A stretch of DNA of 64,000 bases from Candidatus Dechloromonas phosphorivorans (GCA_016709495.1 JADJMS010000026.1:25101-89100); one strand, 5' to 3'. Shown: positions 1 through 9,726, counted from the first letter of the stretch. The notes: generated from the letters alone by a model not told the origin. Numbers and translations are program-made.

Positions 1-1521
1 GTTCCATGATGAGGTAGGCATCCGGCGCATCATCAAACATTTGGCGAAACTTGACCTCACTTTCGGCCAGCGCCAGATTCAAGGTTTCGGCGGCCACCTT
101 AGCTTGCACAAGCGACGTGATATCGACCCTGAATCCGACCAGATGGCCGGCCGGTGTTCTGCGTTCGCGGATGCTTAGCCAGCGGCCATCGCCAAGCTTC
201 TGGAGCACTTCTGAGCTGGCTTCCCGGTGCGATTTCAGGCGCTCCGCTATCCACGCCTCCTCACGCCCGATGGCATCGAAATACTGGCCTTGCTTGACGC
301 CATAGCGGACGATCTCCTCGAAGGTCCGCCCCGGCTCGATGACTGCTGCCGAATGGGCATAGTAGGCCTTGAACTGGTCATTACAGGCCACCAGACGATC
401 ATCCTGATCATAGATCACGAAAGCTTCACCAATCGTATCGATTGCCGAGCGCAGAAGTTGTTCGCGCTGATCAACCGCAATCAAGGCATCACGCAGATGC
501 ATCTCCTGACTCTGCAGCACTTCATAGTCGCTGTTTTTTTGCCGCCAGAACTTAATGAGCAAGCGCGTGCCGAAAAAACTCAGGACCAGAACCGCGAATA
601 GCAAAATGGCCGTATTGCGGACTTCATCGTACCAGTTGCCCATGTAGTCACCGGGAGACACCCCGGCAATCACCAGCAATGGGAAATGCTCAAGATTGCG
701 GTACGAGTACAGGCGATCAACGCCGTCCGGGGCTGTAGCTGTCCGATAATCAGCGCGCCGCACGCCTTTTCAAGCAATTCGCGCAATTCGCTGCTGATCT
801 TTTTCGTACCGACAACTACATCAGGGTTGGTAGGCGGCGGGAAGACGGTGACCAGACTTAAATCATCGTGCCGGATGGCAGCAATCCCTTTGGTCCCAAG
901 AAACACATCGGCCAGGACACGATTAAAGTAGGCGATAGGGATAGGAGCAACCACAACGCCAGCAAAACTGCCGTCAGGACGGTGAAAGGATCGGGCAAAA
1001 ATGAGAATGGATTCGTTGGTGATCTTTCCAAGCAACGGTGCGGTTACCGTCAGGAATTTGCCAGGTTTGTCACGCTGCTGAACAAAATAATCGCGATTGG
1101 AAATGTTGAGCGGCGCAGTGCGATCAATGCCTTTTCCCCACCACAGCGTTCCGTCCTGGCGACTGATGCGAAAGCCACTGACTTCCGAATAACGCTTCCC
1201 ATAGTTGGCTAGCAGGGCGTCCAGTGGATCATCCTGCAATTCACCCTGGCGCAGCATTGCCTCTATGGAATCGGTGATGCCTTGCAAGGCGAAATCAATG
1301 ACTGTGCCCGAGGTGGAGAGGTTTCTCTCCAGCACATTCGCCAGATTGTTAACGGTGAGCGTCGCCTGAGCCACCGCATTCTGATGACTTGACCAGAGCC
1401 CCTTGATCCCGACAAAAACCAATAGAAGATTCAGGCAGACAACAGAAATGATCAACCAGTTAGTCAGCGAGATTCTGGCTGGTCGCTTTTTTCCCGCTTG
1501 GTCAATAACTGGATCAGGCAT
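1..1521 (-). CDS. Cache-PAS membrane sensor, 3' end beyond window, frame broken
   Basis: Membrane signal sensor. The N-terminus has a transmembrane helix (LIISVVCLNLLLVFVG), then a periplasmic Cache-type ligand-binding domain (about residues 60-280, with motifs such as RDYFVQQRD). A second membrane helix (ILLFAVLVLSFFGTRLLI), a PAS domain (AFVIYDQDDRLVACNDQF) and the start of a second PAS domain follow before the window edge. The output domain (GGDEF, EAL or kinase) lies outside. The frame changes at the T run 767-770 (plus strand). Adding one base there joins LLEKG to VRRADYRTATAPDG and on into the second helix, so the break is probably a homopolymer error. I chose the ATG at 1521 (MPDPVIDQ); a GTG at 1623 would add 34 residues with little coding character. 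Confidence 0.72.
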
Positions 1522-1692
1522 GCCTGCATTTTTAATTGTGTTGATCTTATTGCACGATAGCAAATTTCGCTCACCGTTGCCTTCAATATTGATTGCCGCA
1601 GGCAAAAACGGAATTCCCGGCACAATGAAGAGCGCCGGTTCGCTTTCCGGACAAATGCTAAAATCGCGCCCCCGATTGATGCCGACTACCCG

Positions 1693-2346
1693 ATGCGCCA
1701 GCTGATTCTCGATTTATTGCCGGAAACACCGCCAACGCTGGATAACTTCGTCCCCGGCGGCAATGCGGAAACGCTGGCGGCCCTGTGCGGCTGGCTGGCT
1801 GGCGCGCAGCATGAGACCTCGTTCTGCTTGTGGGGTGAAATTGGTTCCGGCTGCTCTCACCTGTTGCTGGCCAGTGGCTTCACTTATGTTGATGCGGCGC
1901 ACGACCCTTCTCTAAGCAATGCGCCAAGCGCCGAGCAACTCGCGGTAGACCATGTTGAAGCGCTCAACGAAAGCGGCCAGATTGCCTTGTTCAACCATTT
2001 CAACCGCCTAAAAATGGCCGCCGGAATGCTGTTGACCGCAACAAATCAACCGCCGGCCCATCTCGCCCTGCGCGAAGACCTGCGCACCCGTCTTGGCTCC
2101 GGCCTGATTTACCGCCTGCAAGCGCTTTCCGATGGTGAAAAGGCTGAAGCGCTTGCCGCACAAGCCAAAGAACGCGCACTGAAGCTGACGCCGGAAGCCA
2201 TCGATTACCTGATGCGCCACGCGCCGCGCGACATGCGCACGCTTTCATCCTTCATCGTCGCACTCGACCGCTACACACTCGAACACAAACGCGCAGTTAC
2301 CCTGCCCTTGCTGCGCGAACTGCTTACTCTGGAAACCAACGCATGA
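1693..2346 (+). CDS. hda: DnaA regulatory inactivator Hda
   Basis: Hda couples the beta clamp to DnaA-ATP hydrolysis, limiting re-initiation of replication. The 217-residue protein has the DnaA-like AAA+ fold with the degenerate P-loop typical of Hda (LWGEIGSGCSHLLLA). An N-terminal segment (QLILDLLPE) resembles the clamp-binding QL[SP]LPL-type motif. A lid region (LRTRLGSGLIYRLQAL) contains the arginine-finger neighbourhood. The stop overlaps the next start by ATGA, indicating translational coupling to the HAD hydrolase, a common betaproteobacterial arrangement. It is divergent from the sensor upstream, so promoters for both should lie in about 1522-1692. Confidence 0.9.
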   Translation: MRQLILDLLPETPPTLDNFVPGGNAETLAALCGWLAGAQHETSFCLWGEIGSGCSHLLLASGFTYVDAAHDPSLSNAPSAEQLAVDHVEALNESGQIALFNHFNRLKMAAGMLLTATNQPPAHLALREDLRTRLGSGLIYRLQALSDGEKAEALAAQAKERALKLTPEAIDYLMRHAPRDMRTLSSFIVALDRYTLEHKRAVTLPLLRELLTLETNA

Positions 2347-3014
2347 ACCTTGCCCTCTTTGACCTCGACAACACCTTGCTCTCCGGCGATTCCGATTTTG
2401 AGTGGGCGCAGTTTTTGATCAGCAAAGGCGTCGTCGACCGCGAATTGCAGGAAGCAAAAAATATCCGGTTTTATGAGCAATACAAGGAAGGTACGCTGGA
2501 TATTTACGAATTCCTGAATTTTCAGCTCGCACCGCTCACCCGTCACCCGCGCGCCGAACTTGATGCCTGGCATCAGGAATACATGGAGCGCCACATCCTG
2601 CCGATCATGAGTGCTGAAGCCAGGGATGTCGTCAAACAGCACCGCGAGAATGGCGACCTGTGTGCCATCGTCACCGCGACCAACAGTTTTGTCACCGGCC
2701 CGATTGCCCGCGCCTTCGATATTCCGCATCTGATTGCGACAATCCCTGCGGTCGACCCGCAAACCGGGGCCTTTTCCGGTGCACCGCGCGGTACGCCTTC
2801 ATTCCGTGAGGGCAAGATTGAACGCGTTGAAGCCTGGCTGGAATCGCTCGGCCTGTGCTGGGCAAGTTTTGAAGACAGTTTTTTCTACAGCGATTCACAC
2901 AACGACCTGCCGCTGATGAACAAGGTCAAAACGCCGGTCGCCGTTGATCCTGATGACAAGCTGCGCCAGCACAGCGAGGATGCGGGCTGGATCACTATCA
3001 GCCTGCGCGACTGA
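2343..3014 (+). CDS. HAD-superfamily subfamily IB phosphatase (SerB-like)
   Basis: A 223-residue cytoplasmic HAD phosphatase of the IB (PSPase-like) type. Motif I is LALFDLDNTLLSGD (nucleophile and acid/base Asp), motif II is IVTATNSF, and motif III/IV is FYSDSHNDLPLM, whose final Asp residues bind Mg2+. Family members include phosphoserine phosphatases and histidinol-phosphate phosphatases of the HisB-N/HAD-IB group. The substrate cannot be told from sequence. It overlaps hda by 4 bp and is followed 88 bp later by pcnB, so it probably belongs to the same transcript. Confidence 0.85.
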   Translation: MNLALFDLDNTLLSGDSDFEWAQFLISKGVVDRELQEAKNIRFYEQYKEGTLDIYEFLNFQLAPLTRHPRAELDAWHQEYMERHILPIMSAEARDVVKQHRENGDLCAIVTATNSFVTGPIARAFDIPHLIATIPAVDPQTGAFSGAPRGTPSFREGKIERVEAWLESLGLCWASFEDSFFYSDSHNDLPLMNKVKTPVAVDPDDKLRQHSEDAGWITISLRD

Positions 3015-3102
3015 GAACTCAGAAATCAATGAAAAATCATTGCTTTGCGGTAGAATTCGCGCTTTCCACGCAGCGCGACAAGCGCTCATCGAACGGTAAT
3101 TC

Positions 3103-4445
3103 GTGATCCGCAAATTTATTTCCCGCGTCTTCAGCGGCAAGAAACCTCAGGCCGGCAACCATGAGCCAGCCGTCATCCCCGTCTCCACCCACGGCATCAC
3201 CCGCGACCGCATCAGCAGTGGTAGTCGGCGCGTCTGCGAAACCCTGCAAAGCCACGGTCACAAGGCCTTTGTTGTTGGCGGCGCCGTGCGCGATCTGCTG
3301 ATCGGCGCCGAGCCCAAGGATTTCGACATCGCCACCGACGCGACGCCGGAAGAAATCCGCAAACACTTCCGCCGCGCACGCATCATTGGCCGCCGCTTCC
3401 AGATCGTCCATGTCATGATGGGTCAGGAAACTCTGGAAGTAACCACCTTCCGCGGCGCACTGGCCGAAAACACCAAAAAGGACGAACACGGACGTGTGCT
3501 GCACGACAACGTGTTTGGTTCGCAAGCCGAAGATGCCGCGCGGCGTGATTTCACTGCCAACGCGCTGTATTACGACCCAGCCAGCGAAGCGGTGATCGAT
3601 TACCACCACGGAGTCGGCGATCTCAAACAAAAAACCCTGCGCATGATCGGCGAGCCGCGCGCCCGCTATCGCGAAGATCCGGTACGCCTGCTGCGCGCCG
3701 TGCGCCTCGCCGCCAAGCTCGGGCTGATCATCGACCCAGCCGCCAGCAAGCCAATCCGCGAAATGGCTGTCTACTCGAAAACGTCCCGCCAGCACGCCTT
3801 TTCGACGAAATGCTCAAGCTGCTGACCTCCGGCCATTCTGTCAAATGCATCACCCAGTTGCGCGACGAAGGCCTGCATCACGGCCTGCTGCCACTGCTTG
3901 ACGTGATTCTCGAACAGCCGATGGGCGAAAAATTCGTCATGCTGTCGCTGGCCAATACCGACGAGCGCGTGCGCAAAAACAAGGGAATTTCGCCGAGTTT
4001 CCTCTTCGCCACCCTGCTCTGGCATGAAGTGCTGGCCCATTGGGAAAAGCTCAAGGCAGCCGGAGAGCCAAAAATACCGGCACTTCATCTAGCAATGGAT
4101 ACAGTGCTCGACGTGCAGGGTGAAAAACTCGCCATCACACGCCGCATTGCTGGAGACATCAAGGACATCTGGGCGCTGCAAGCACGTTTTGAGCAGCGCG
4201 CCGGCAAACGCCCCTATGGGCTGCTCGAACACCAGCGTTTCCGCGCCGGCTATGACTTCCTGCTGCTACGCGCCGAATCCGGCGAAATCGACAGCGAACT
4301 GGGCGAATGGTGGACCGATTTCCAGAATGCCGATGGTGAAAAACGCGCCGAGATGCTGATGCCGGAACAGGCCGGCGACAAAAAACGCCGCCGCCGGAGA
4401 AAAAAACCGGCCAATTCTGACGTCGACCGTAACATTTCAGAATGA
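3103..4445 (+). CDS. pcnB: Poly(A) polymerase I (frame broken near 3770)
   Basis: Adds 3' poly(A) tails to RNA and promotes decay. The N-terminal nucleotidyltransferase head shows KAFVVGGAVRDLL and the catalytic DFDIATD. The RNA-binding domain and a basic tail (KKRRRRRKKP) follow. The start is GTG at 3103. The reading frame shifts around 3766-3774: upstream reads IREMAV, and the other frame continues LLENVPPARLFDEM-like, exactly as in the family, so a single base is missing. The rejoined protein is about 447 residues, a normal length. The stop overlaps folK by ATGA. A pcnB-folK-panB-panC-panD order is common in proteobacteria. Confidence 0.87.
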
Positions 4446-4918
4446 ACACCGCTTACATCGCGCTTGGCGCAAACCTCGGCGACCCTGTCGCTACGGTCCT
4501 TGCCGCCTTTGGCGCACTGGCCAATCTGAATGAAAGCCGGGTTATTCACACCTCGTCGCTCTACCGCACGGCGCCCGTTGGCAATACCGCGCAACCGGAA
4601 TTCATCAACGCCGTTGCGGCACTGGAAACCACACTGGCTCCTGAAGCCCTGCTCGATGCCCTGCTTGAAGTGGAACAACGTTTTGGCCGCATTCGTGCCG
4701 AAAAAAATGGTCCGCGCACACTTGATCTCGATCTGTTGCTCTACAACGATCTCGAACTCGACCTGCCGCGCCTGACCCTGCCCCATCCGCGACTTCACCT
4801 ACGCGCCTTTGTTTTGCTGCCACTGGCTGAAATCTCCCCGAGCCTGCCGTTACCAAAGCGCGGCACGGTTGCCGCCTGGCTGCCGGCGGTTGCCAATCAG
4901 GGCATTAGCCGACTGTGA
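4442..4918 (+). CDS. folK: 2-amino-4-hydroxy-6-hydroxymethyldihydropteridine pyrophosphokinase
   Basis: HPPK transfers pyrophosphate from ATP to 6-hydroxymethyl-dihydropterin in folate synthesis. The 158-residue protein begins with the hallmark YIALGANLGDP. It carries the loop ENGPRTLDLDLLLY-type signature (here KNGPRTLDLDLLLYND, about residues 88-103), which contains the Mg2+-binding Asp pair, followed by LPHPRLHLRAFVLLPL. Its start overlaps the pcnB stop and its own stop overlaps the GTG of the next gene, so it is translationally coupled on both sides. Confidence 0.93.
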   Translation: MNTAYIALGANLGDPVATVLAAFGALANLNESRVIHTSSLYRTAPVGNTAQPEFINAVAALETTLAPEALLDALLEVEQRFGRIRAEKNGPRTLDLDLLLYNDLELDLPRLTLPHPRLHLRAFVLLPLAEISPSLPLPKRGTVAAWLPAVANQGISRL

Positions 4919-5262
4919 ACCTCCCGGTTTTCTGGCAAACTGTGGGTTTGCTGGCGCTCTCGAATGTTTTCATGACTTTCGCCTGGTATGCGCACCTCAA
5001 AAACCTCAGCGACAAGCCCTGGTGGATTGCTGCACTGGTTTCCTGGGGCATCGCCCTTTTTGAATACCTGATTCAGGTACCTGCCAATCGTATCGGTCAT
5101 ACCGAGATGGATTTGGGGCAACTCAAGATCCTGCAGGAAGTCATCACCCTCGTCGTCTTCGTGCCTTTCGTCATTTTTTACATGGACCAGCCGCTCAAGC
5201 TTGACTATTTATGGGCTGCTCTGTGTATCCTAGGCGCCGTCTATTTCGTGTTCCGCACATAA
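4915..5262 (+). CDS. DMT-family small membrane protein (DUF486)
   Basis: A 115-residue integral membrane protein with four predicted helices, matching the DUF486/DMT family. The conserved core reads FMTFAWYAHLK, WWIAALVSWGIALFEYLIQVPANRIG and QLKILQEVITLVVFVPF. Members resemble half of an EamA/SMR-type transporter, and their substrate is unknown. The start is GTG (4915), overlapping the folK stop, and panB begins 4 bp after its stop. It is therefore in the folate/pantothenate operon, but this does not establish a metabolic role. Confidence 0.82.
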   Translation: MNLPVFWQTVGLLALSNVFMTFAWYAHLKNLSDKPWWIAALVSWGIALFEYLIQVPANRIGHTEMDLGQLKILQEVITLVVFVPFVIFYMDQPLKLDYLWAALCILGAVYFVFRT

Positions 5263-5266
5263 AACC

Positions 5267-6085
5267 ATGTCCGCACAAGTCACTACCCGCCGCTTGACTC
5301 AGGCCGATCTCGCCAAACTCTATCTGGCGGGCGAAAAAATTGTCATGTTTACCTGCTACGACGCCAGCTTTGCGCGCCTTCTCGATGGCGCCGGCATCGA
5401 AACCATGCTGATCGGCGATTCGCTGGGCAACGTGATTCAAGGCCATGACACCACCCTGCCAGTGACGGTGAGCGACATTGCTTATCACACCGCCGCCGTC
5501 AAACGCGGCAGCGATCACGCCTTCATCATCGCTGACATGCCGTTTGGCAGCTACCAGGAATCGCCGGAGCAGGCTTATCGCAACGCGGTAACGCTGATGG
5601 CCGCTGGTGCGCAAATGGTCAAGCTCGAAGGTGGCAGCGAAATGGCGGCAACCGTTGAGTTCATGGTGCATCGTGGCATCCCGGTCTGCGGCCACCTCGG
5701 CCTGACGCCGCAGTCGGTGCACGTACTCGGCGGCTACAAGGTGCAAGGCAAGGGCGAAGCCGCTGCCCAACGCCTGAAGGAAGATGCGCTTGCCCTACAG
5801 AAGGCCGGCGCGACGATGATTGTGCTGGAAGCCATCCCGGCTGGTCTGGCGACCGAAGTCACGGCGCAGCTCGACATCATCACCATCGGCATTGGTGCCG
5901 GCAAGGAAACCTCCGGCCAGGTACTGGTACTGCACGACGCTTTTGATATCCCGCCAGGCAAAAAAGCCAAGTTTGTGCGCAATTTCATGGCAGGTGCCAG
6001 CAGCATTCACGATGCCGCCTGCCGCGCTGTCGCTGCGATCAAGGATGGCAGCTATCCGGGACCAGAACATACCTACGCAGGGTAA
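5267..6085 (+). CDS. panB: 3-methyl-2-oxobutanoate hydroxymethyltransferase
   Basis: First committed enzyme of pantothenate synthesis, moving a hydroxymethyl group from methylene-THF to alpha-ketoisovalerate. The 272-residue TIM-barrel protein shows the family motifs MFTCYDASFARLLD, MLIGDSLGNVIQGHDTTLPV (Mg2+-binding Asp in GDSLG), AAGAQMVKLEGG and GHLGLTPQSVH. The C-terminal GIGAGKETSGQVLVLHD is also typical. It is followed after 4 bp by panC, so the two steps of the branch are co-expressed. Confidence 0.95.
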   Translation: MSAQVTTRRLTQADLAKLYLAGEKIVMFTCYDASFARLLDGAGIETMLIGDSLGNVIQGHDTTLPVTVSDIAYHTAAVKRGSDHAFIIADMPFGSYQESPEQAYRNAVTLMAAGAQMVKLEGGSEMAATVEFMVHRGIPVCGHLGLTPQSVHVLGGYKVQGKGEAAAQRLKEDALALQKAGATMIVLEAIPAGLATEVTAQLDIITIGIGAGKETSGQVLVLHDAFDIPPGKKAKFVRNFMAGASSIHDAACRAVAAIKDGSYPGPEHTYAG

Positions 6086-6089
6086 TTTC

Positions 6090-6914
6090 ATGCAAATCCA
6101 TGCCCGCATTGCTGACTTGCGCGCTGCGCTCAAGGGTCGTACCGGCGTTGTTTTCGTACCGACCATGGGCAATCTGCATGCCGGCCATATCAGTTTGATG
6201 GAACAGGCGCGTGCGCACGGCAACACGGTGGTTGCCAGCATCTTCGTCAACCGCCTGCAGTTTGGACCAAATGACGATTTCGACAAATATCCGCGCACTT
6301 TTGAAGATGACTGCGCCAAGCTGACTGCGGCCGGCGTTGATTTCCTGTTTGCGCCCACCGAAACGGATCTTTACCCGGAGCCGCAGGAATACCAGGTCGA
6401 GCCGCCCGCCATCCAGAATGTACTTGATGGGGAGTTTCGCCCCGGCCATTTTCGTGGCGTCGCCACCGTTGTGCTCAAGCTGTTCAATATTGTCCAGCCG
6501 CAGGCTGCCGTCTTCGGCAAGAAGGACTACCAGCAGCTAATGGTTATCCGCAACATGACGCGCCAGCTGGCCCTGCCAATCAATATTGTTGGCGGAGAAA
6601 CCGTGCGTGCCGACGATGGCCTGGCGCTTTCTTCACGCAATGGTTACCTTAGCCTTGAGGAACGAGCCGAAGCGCCGCGCCTCAATCGTGAATTGAAGAA
6701 AATTCGTGATGCCCTGAAACAAGGTGAGATGGATTTTGGCAAACTGGAAAAGCAGGCCCAAGATGCGCTGACTGTAGCGGGCTGGAAAACTGATTATGTT
6801 GCAGTGCGACAACAGTCCGATCTAAGCATTCCAACTAGCGCAAACGTCCCATTGGTGGTGCTTGCCGCCAGTCGCCTAGGCACCACACGGCTCATTGATA
6901 ACATTGAAATTTGA
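6090..6914 (+). CDS. panC: Pantoate--beta-alanine ligase
   Basis: Joins pantoate and beta-alanine using ATP through a pantoyl-adenylate intermediate. The 274-residue nucleotidyltransferase-fold protein starts at ATG 6090 (MQIHARIADLR). It has the HIGH-like segment VPTMGNLHAGHISLM, FRPGHFRGVATVVLKLFN, FGKKDYQQL and the KMSKS-like loop LALSSRN. One oddity is FVNRLQFGPNDDFDKYPRT, where the family usually has FVNPLQF. The Arg could be a genuine substitution or another base error, since one nucleotide change accounts for it. Confidence 0.93.
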   Translation: MQIHARIADLRAALKGRTGVVFVPTMGNLHAGHISLMEQARAHGNTVVASIFVNRLQFGPNDDFDKYPRTFEDDCAKLTAAGVDFLFAPTETDLYPEPQEYQVEPPAIQNVLDGEFRPGHFRGVATVVLKLFNIVQPQAAVFGKKDYQQLMVIRNMTRQLALPINIVGGETVRADDGLALSSRNGYLSLEERAEAPRLNRELKKIRDALKQGEMDFGKLEKQAQDALTVAGWKTDYVAVRQQSDLSIPTSANVPLVVLAASRLGTTRLIDNIEI

Positions 6915-6942
6915 TGCACTTTTTTAGCGCATAAAAAGACCG

Positions 6943-6970
6943 TTGACAGCAGTTCTAATGCCGTTACAAT
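6943..6970 (+). promoter_or_regulatory. Putative sigma-70 promoter of panD
   Basis: A consensus -35 hexamer TTGACA (6943-6948) is separated by 16 bp from TACAAT (6965-6970), one mismatch from the consensus -10. It lies in the panC-panD gap and would give a leader of about 25-30 nt before panD. This suggests panD can be transcribed independently of panBC. Confidence 0.6.
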
Positions 6971-7003
6971 GCGCTTCCCCTAACCGTCTGGATGAGTGAA
7001 ACC

Positions 7004-7387
7004 ATGCAGAGAACCATGTTGAAATCCAAGTTGCACCGCGTCAGCACCACGCACGCCGACCTGCATTACGAGGGTTCATGCGCCATTGATGAAGACCTGC
7101 TCGAAGCAGCCAACATCAAGGAATACGAACAGATCGATATCTGGAACGTAAACAATGGCGAACGTTTCACCACCTACGCCATTCGCGCCGAGCGTGGCTC
7201 AGGCGTTATTTCGGTCAATGGCTCGGCGGCACGTCGCGCCGCACCGGGTGACATCCTGATCATTGCCACCTTTGCCGTGTATAACGAGATCGAACTGGCC
7301 AAGTACGCACCGGACCTGATCTACGTTGATTCGCAAAACCGTATTACGCGTCGCGGCCATAAGATCCCGACCCAAGCCGCCGCCTGA
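7004..7387 (+). CDS. panD: Aspartate 1-decarboxylase precursor
   Basis: Pyruvoyl enzyme making beta-alanine for pantothenate. The protein (about 127 residues) begins MQRTMLKSKLHRV, the conserved N-terminus. I prefer ATG 7004 to ATG 6992 because a GGATGAG Shine-Dalgarno is well spaced only for 7004. The self-cleavage site is the Gly-Ser of YEGSCAID (about residues 24-25 of the 7004 form), whose Ser becomes the pyruvoyl group. NGSAARRAAPGDILIIATFA is the conserved substrate-binding region. It has its own promoter and is closed by a strong terminator, completing the panBCD set. Confidence 0.95.
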   Translation: MQRTMLKSKLHRVSTTHADLHYEGSCAIDEDLLEAANIKEYEQIDIWNVNNGERFTTYAIRAERGSGVISVNGSAARRAAPGDILIIATFAVYNEIELAKYAPDLIYVDSQNRITRRGHKIPTQAAA

Positions 7388-7407
7388 TCTTTTAGGCTGT
7401 CGCCCCT

Positions 7408-7435
7408 AAAAACCCGCTGCGGCGGGTTTTATTTT
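7408..7435 (+). terminator. Rho-independent terminator after panD
   Basis: GC-rich inverted repeat AACCCGC / GCGGGTT with a short loop, followed by TTTTATTTT, 21 bp after the panD stop. Confidence 0.85.
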
Positions 7436-7484
7436 GTCTGTACAATCTCATTACAAAGTTTCACAAAAATAACGGAGACAAATA

Positions 7485-7973
7485 ATGGGTGTTGTATTTA
7501 CCAAAACCCCAAAAGGACAAGACGAAATCGCCACCAAAGCTGGTGGCCTCAGTCCGCGCGTACGGCGCGTATTGATCATGATCGACGGCAAACGCAGTGT
7601 CGATGAATTACGTAGCATGTTGCAATCGGATGATCTGCAACACACGCTGGGCATGCTGGAAGAAGACGGGTATATCGAAATGACGGCGCAGGCCGCTCAA
7701 AGCCAACCCGCCAAATCCATCACCGCTTTCACTGAATTACCAACAACGCCGGACCCCGTCCGCCTGCAACAGGCACGCAACTTCATGACCAATACGCTGA
7801 ATGCCTTTGTCGGCGCGCTTGGCACCAGTTCGCTGCTGGATCGTATTGAGGCGGCACAGAGCCACGATGCCCTGCGCGCCCAATATGACGAGTGGTATCA
7901 CGCCATAGTGATGTCGCGCGAAGGCAAGCGCGAGGCCGAAACCTTGCGCACCAAGCTGCTCGCTGTTATCTGA
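7485..7973 (+). CDS. Conserved hypothetical protein, winged-helix-like
   Basis: A 162-residue cytoplasmic protein preceded by a good ribosome site (CGGAGACAA before ATG 7485). Residues about 20-65 (LSPRVRRVLIMIDGKRSVDELRSML...LGMLEEDGYIEM) have the pattern of a small winged-helix domain seen in several betaproteobacterial hypothetical proteins. The C-terminal half (about 80-160) is predicted helical and contains no recognised catalytic motif. The stop abuts the convergent NYN gene stop with no gap. Function is unknown; a regulatory role is only a guess from the fold-like pattern. Confidence 0.75.
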   Translation: MGVVFTKTPKGQDEIATKAGGLSPRVRRVLIMIDGKRSVDELRSMLQSDDLQHTLGMLEEDGYIEMTAQAAQSQPAKSITAFTELPTTPDPVRLQQARNFMTNTLNAFVGALGTSSLLDRIEAAQSHDALRAQYDEWYHAIVMSREGKREAETLRTKLLAVI

Positions 7974-9097
7974 TCAAGCCGGAGTTTCGCTGCTCGCCTT
8001 TGGCTTGCGGCTGCGTGGAGCGCGCTTTTTGCGGGCTTTTCTGTGATGCTCGCTGCGGCAACCGTAACCACCACTGGTTCTACCACGGGCACGGCTTCAA
8101 CTGGTTTGGCTTCAACCTCCTTGCGTGGCCGGCGAGTGCCGCGGCGGCGTGGTGCAACCACTTTGGGTTCATCGCCTGGCGGGAAATTTTTTGGCTCGTT
8201 TTCGGCGTTGACCGTAACAGGTTCAACTGGAACTGGTTCCGGGGTGCTTTGCGGCTCAATTGGCGGTATTGCAGCCCGTACCTGAACGCGAGTCACATAC
8301 GCACCTGACTTCTCATCCCGGCCAAAACCGATCAAGCCACGATTGGCCGCCTCTTCCAGGAGGTTACCGAAACTGCGAAAGCCGAAGTAGGTTTCATTAA
8401 AACCAGGGTTGCGGCGCTTGATGACTTCCTTGAGCACGGAAGCCCAAACACGCTCGGTATCGCCGCGATCTGCAATCAAATCAGCAAAAGTTGCGGCGGC
8501 CAGTTCAACAGCCTTGGTCTTGCGTGCTTCCAGCTTTTCACGCCGATTGCTCTCTTCTTCCGGCGTACGGCGTGGCGCAGCATCACGGTTCTCGCGACGC
8601 TGCGCCGTGGTGTCGCGCACCAGATCGTCGTAATAAATAAATTCATCGCAATTGGCGATCAGCAGGTCCGAGCAGGATTGTTTGACGCCGACACCGATCA
8701 CCCGCTTGGCGTTTTCACGCAACTTGGAAACCAGCGGGGAAAAATCAGAATCACCACTGATGATCACAAAGGTGTCGACATGCGATTTGGTATAGCAAAG
8801 ATCAAGCGCATCGACGACCAGACGGATATCCGCCGAGTTCTTCCCTGATTGGCGAACATGCGGAATTTCAATCAACTCAAAATTCGCCTCGTGCATCCCG
8901 GCCTTGAAGGCCTTGTAGCGATCCCAGTCGCAGTAGGCTTTCTTGACGACAATGCTGCCCTTGGCCAGCAGGCGTTCGAGAATGGGGCGAATATCGAACT
9001 TGTCGTAGCGGGCATCACGCACACCCAAGGCAATATTCTCGAAATCACAAAAAAGCGCCATGCTGGCGGTATCGTTAGCTGCGGCCATGAGTTTCAT
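7974..9097 (-). CDS. NYN-domain ribonuclease-like protein with LOTUS/OST-HTH domain
   Basis: Putative RNA-acting protein. Residues about 12-155 form an NYN (PIN-like) domain with the acidic set ALFCDFENI, NSADIRLVVDALD and VIISGDSDFSPLV. Residues about 185-275 match a LOTUS/OST-HTH module (FADLIADRGD...YFGFRSFGNLLEEA...LIGFGRD). A Pro/Val/Glu-rich linker and a basic tail follow. The frame breaks at the T run 8037-8040 (plus strand). With one extra base the tail reads RKKRAPRSRKPKASSETPA and stops at 7974, immediately beside the convergent gene, instead of running 76 bp into it. That strongly favours a homopolymer deletion. The NYN+LOTUS pairing is known in bacteria, but its targets are not established. 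Confidence 0.85.
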
Positions 9098-9279
9098 TCA
9101 GTTTTCAGGAAAGCCAAGTATACCTGCCGCCAGAAACAAGCACTGAAGGCAATTTCAGCCCAATTTCAATCTGTAATTATTTTTTACAATTCCGGCTTTT
9201 TTAGCCGACATCAAAGCCGTGCCCCATTGCTTGAACCTACCATCGCCGGGCCAAACAATTTCCGAAAGGGGGAAAAACA

Positions 9280-9708
9280 ATGAGTGGCGCTTTCACCAAA
9301 TCGATGGCGCGGAACATATTTTACGGGGGGACGGTTTTCTTCTTCCTGTTGTTCCTTGCGCTGTCATTCGATACCCATTCGCAACTTCCCAAACGTGACA
9401 TGCGGCAGAACATTACGCCGCAAGTCATCGAGGGCAAGAAGCTATGGGAAGTCAATAACTGTATCGGTTGCCACACCCTGATGGGTGAAGGTGCCTACTT
9501 TGCCCCAGAACTGGGCAACGTAATCGTTCGTTACGGTGACGAAGGCGTTAAAGCCTTTATCAAGAGCCGTCCGAAAGATGGCATCCCGGGTCGTCGTAGC
9601 ATGCCTCAGTTCAACTTCACTGACGAGCAACTGAATGCCATCGTGGCCTTCCTGAAGCACGTCAATTCGATCAACGATGCTAATTGGCCGCCCAACGACC
9701 AAGGCTGA
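9280..9708 (+). CDS. norC: Nitric oxide reductase cytochrome c subunit
   Basis: Membrane-anchored c-type cytochrome that feeds electrons to NorB during reduction of NO to N2O. The 142-residue protein has one N-terminal membrane helix (IFYGGTVFFFLLFLALSF). A single haem-binding motif NNCIGCHTLMGEGAYFAPELG (Cys-X2-Cys-His) follows, and the axial Met lies in RRSMPQFNFTDEQL. A strong Shine-Dalgarno (AAAGGGGGAAA) precedes the ATG. The upstream gap (9098-9279) should hold the promoter, but I could not identify a clear FNR/DNR box there. norB follows after 18 bp. Confidence 0.95.
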   Translation: MSGAFTKSMARNIFYGGTVFFFLLFLALSFDTHSQLPKRDMRQNITPQVIEGKKLWEVNNCIGCHTLMGEGAYFAPELGNVIVRYGDEGVKAFIKSRPKDGIPGRRSMPQFNFTDEQLNAIVAFLKHVNSINDANWPPNDQG

Positions 9709-9726
9709 TCGAGAGGAGAACTGAAC

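Noticed and set aside
3103..4445. pcnB as two separate genes or a pseudogene
   Set aside because: The halves join at a single base, the combined length is normal, and the operon overlap with folK is intact.
9098..9279. FNR/DNR box upstream of norC
   Set aside because: No TTGAT-N4-ATCAA-like dyad could be found by eye.
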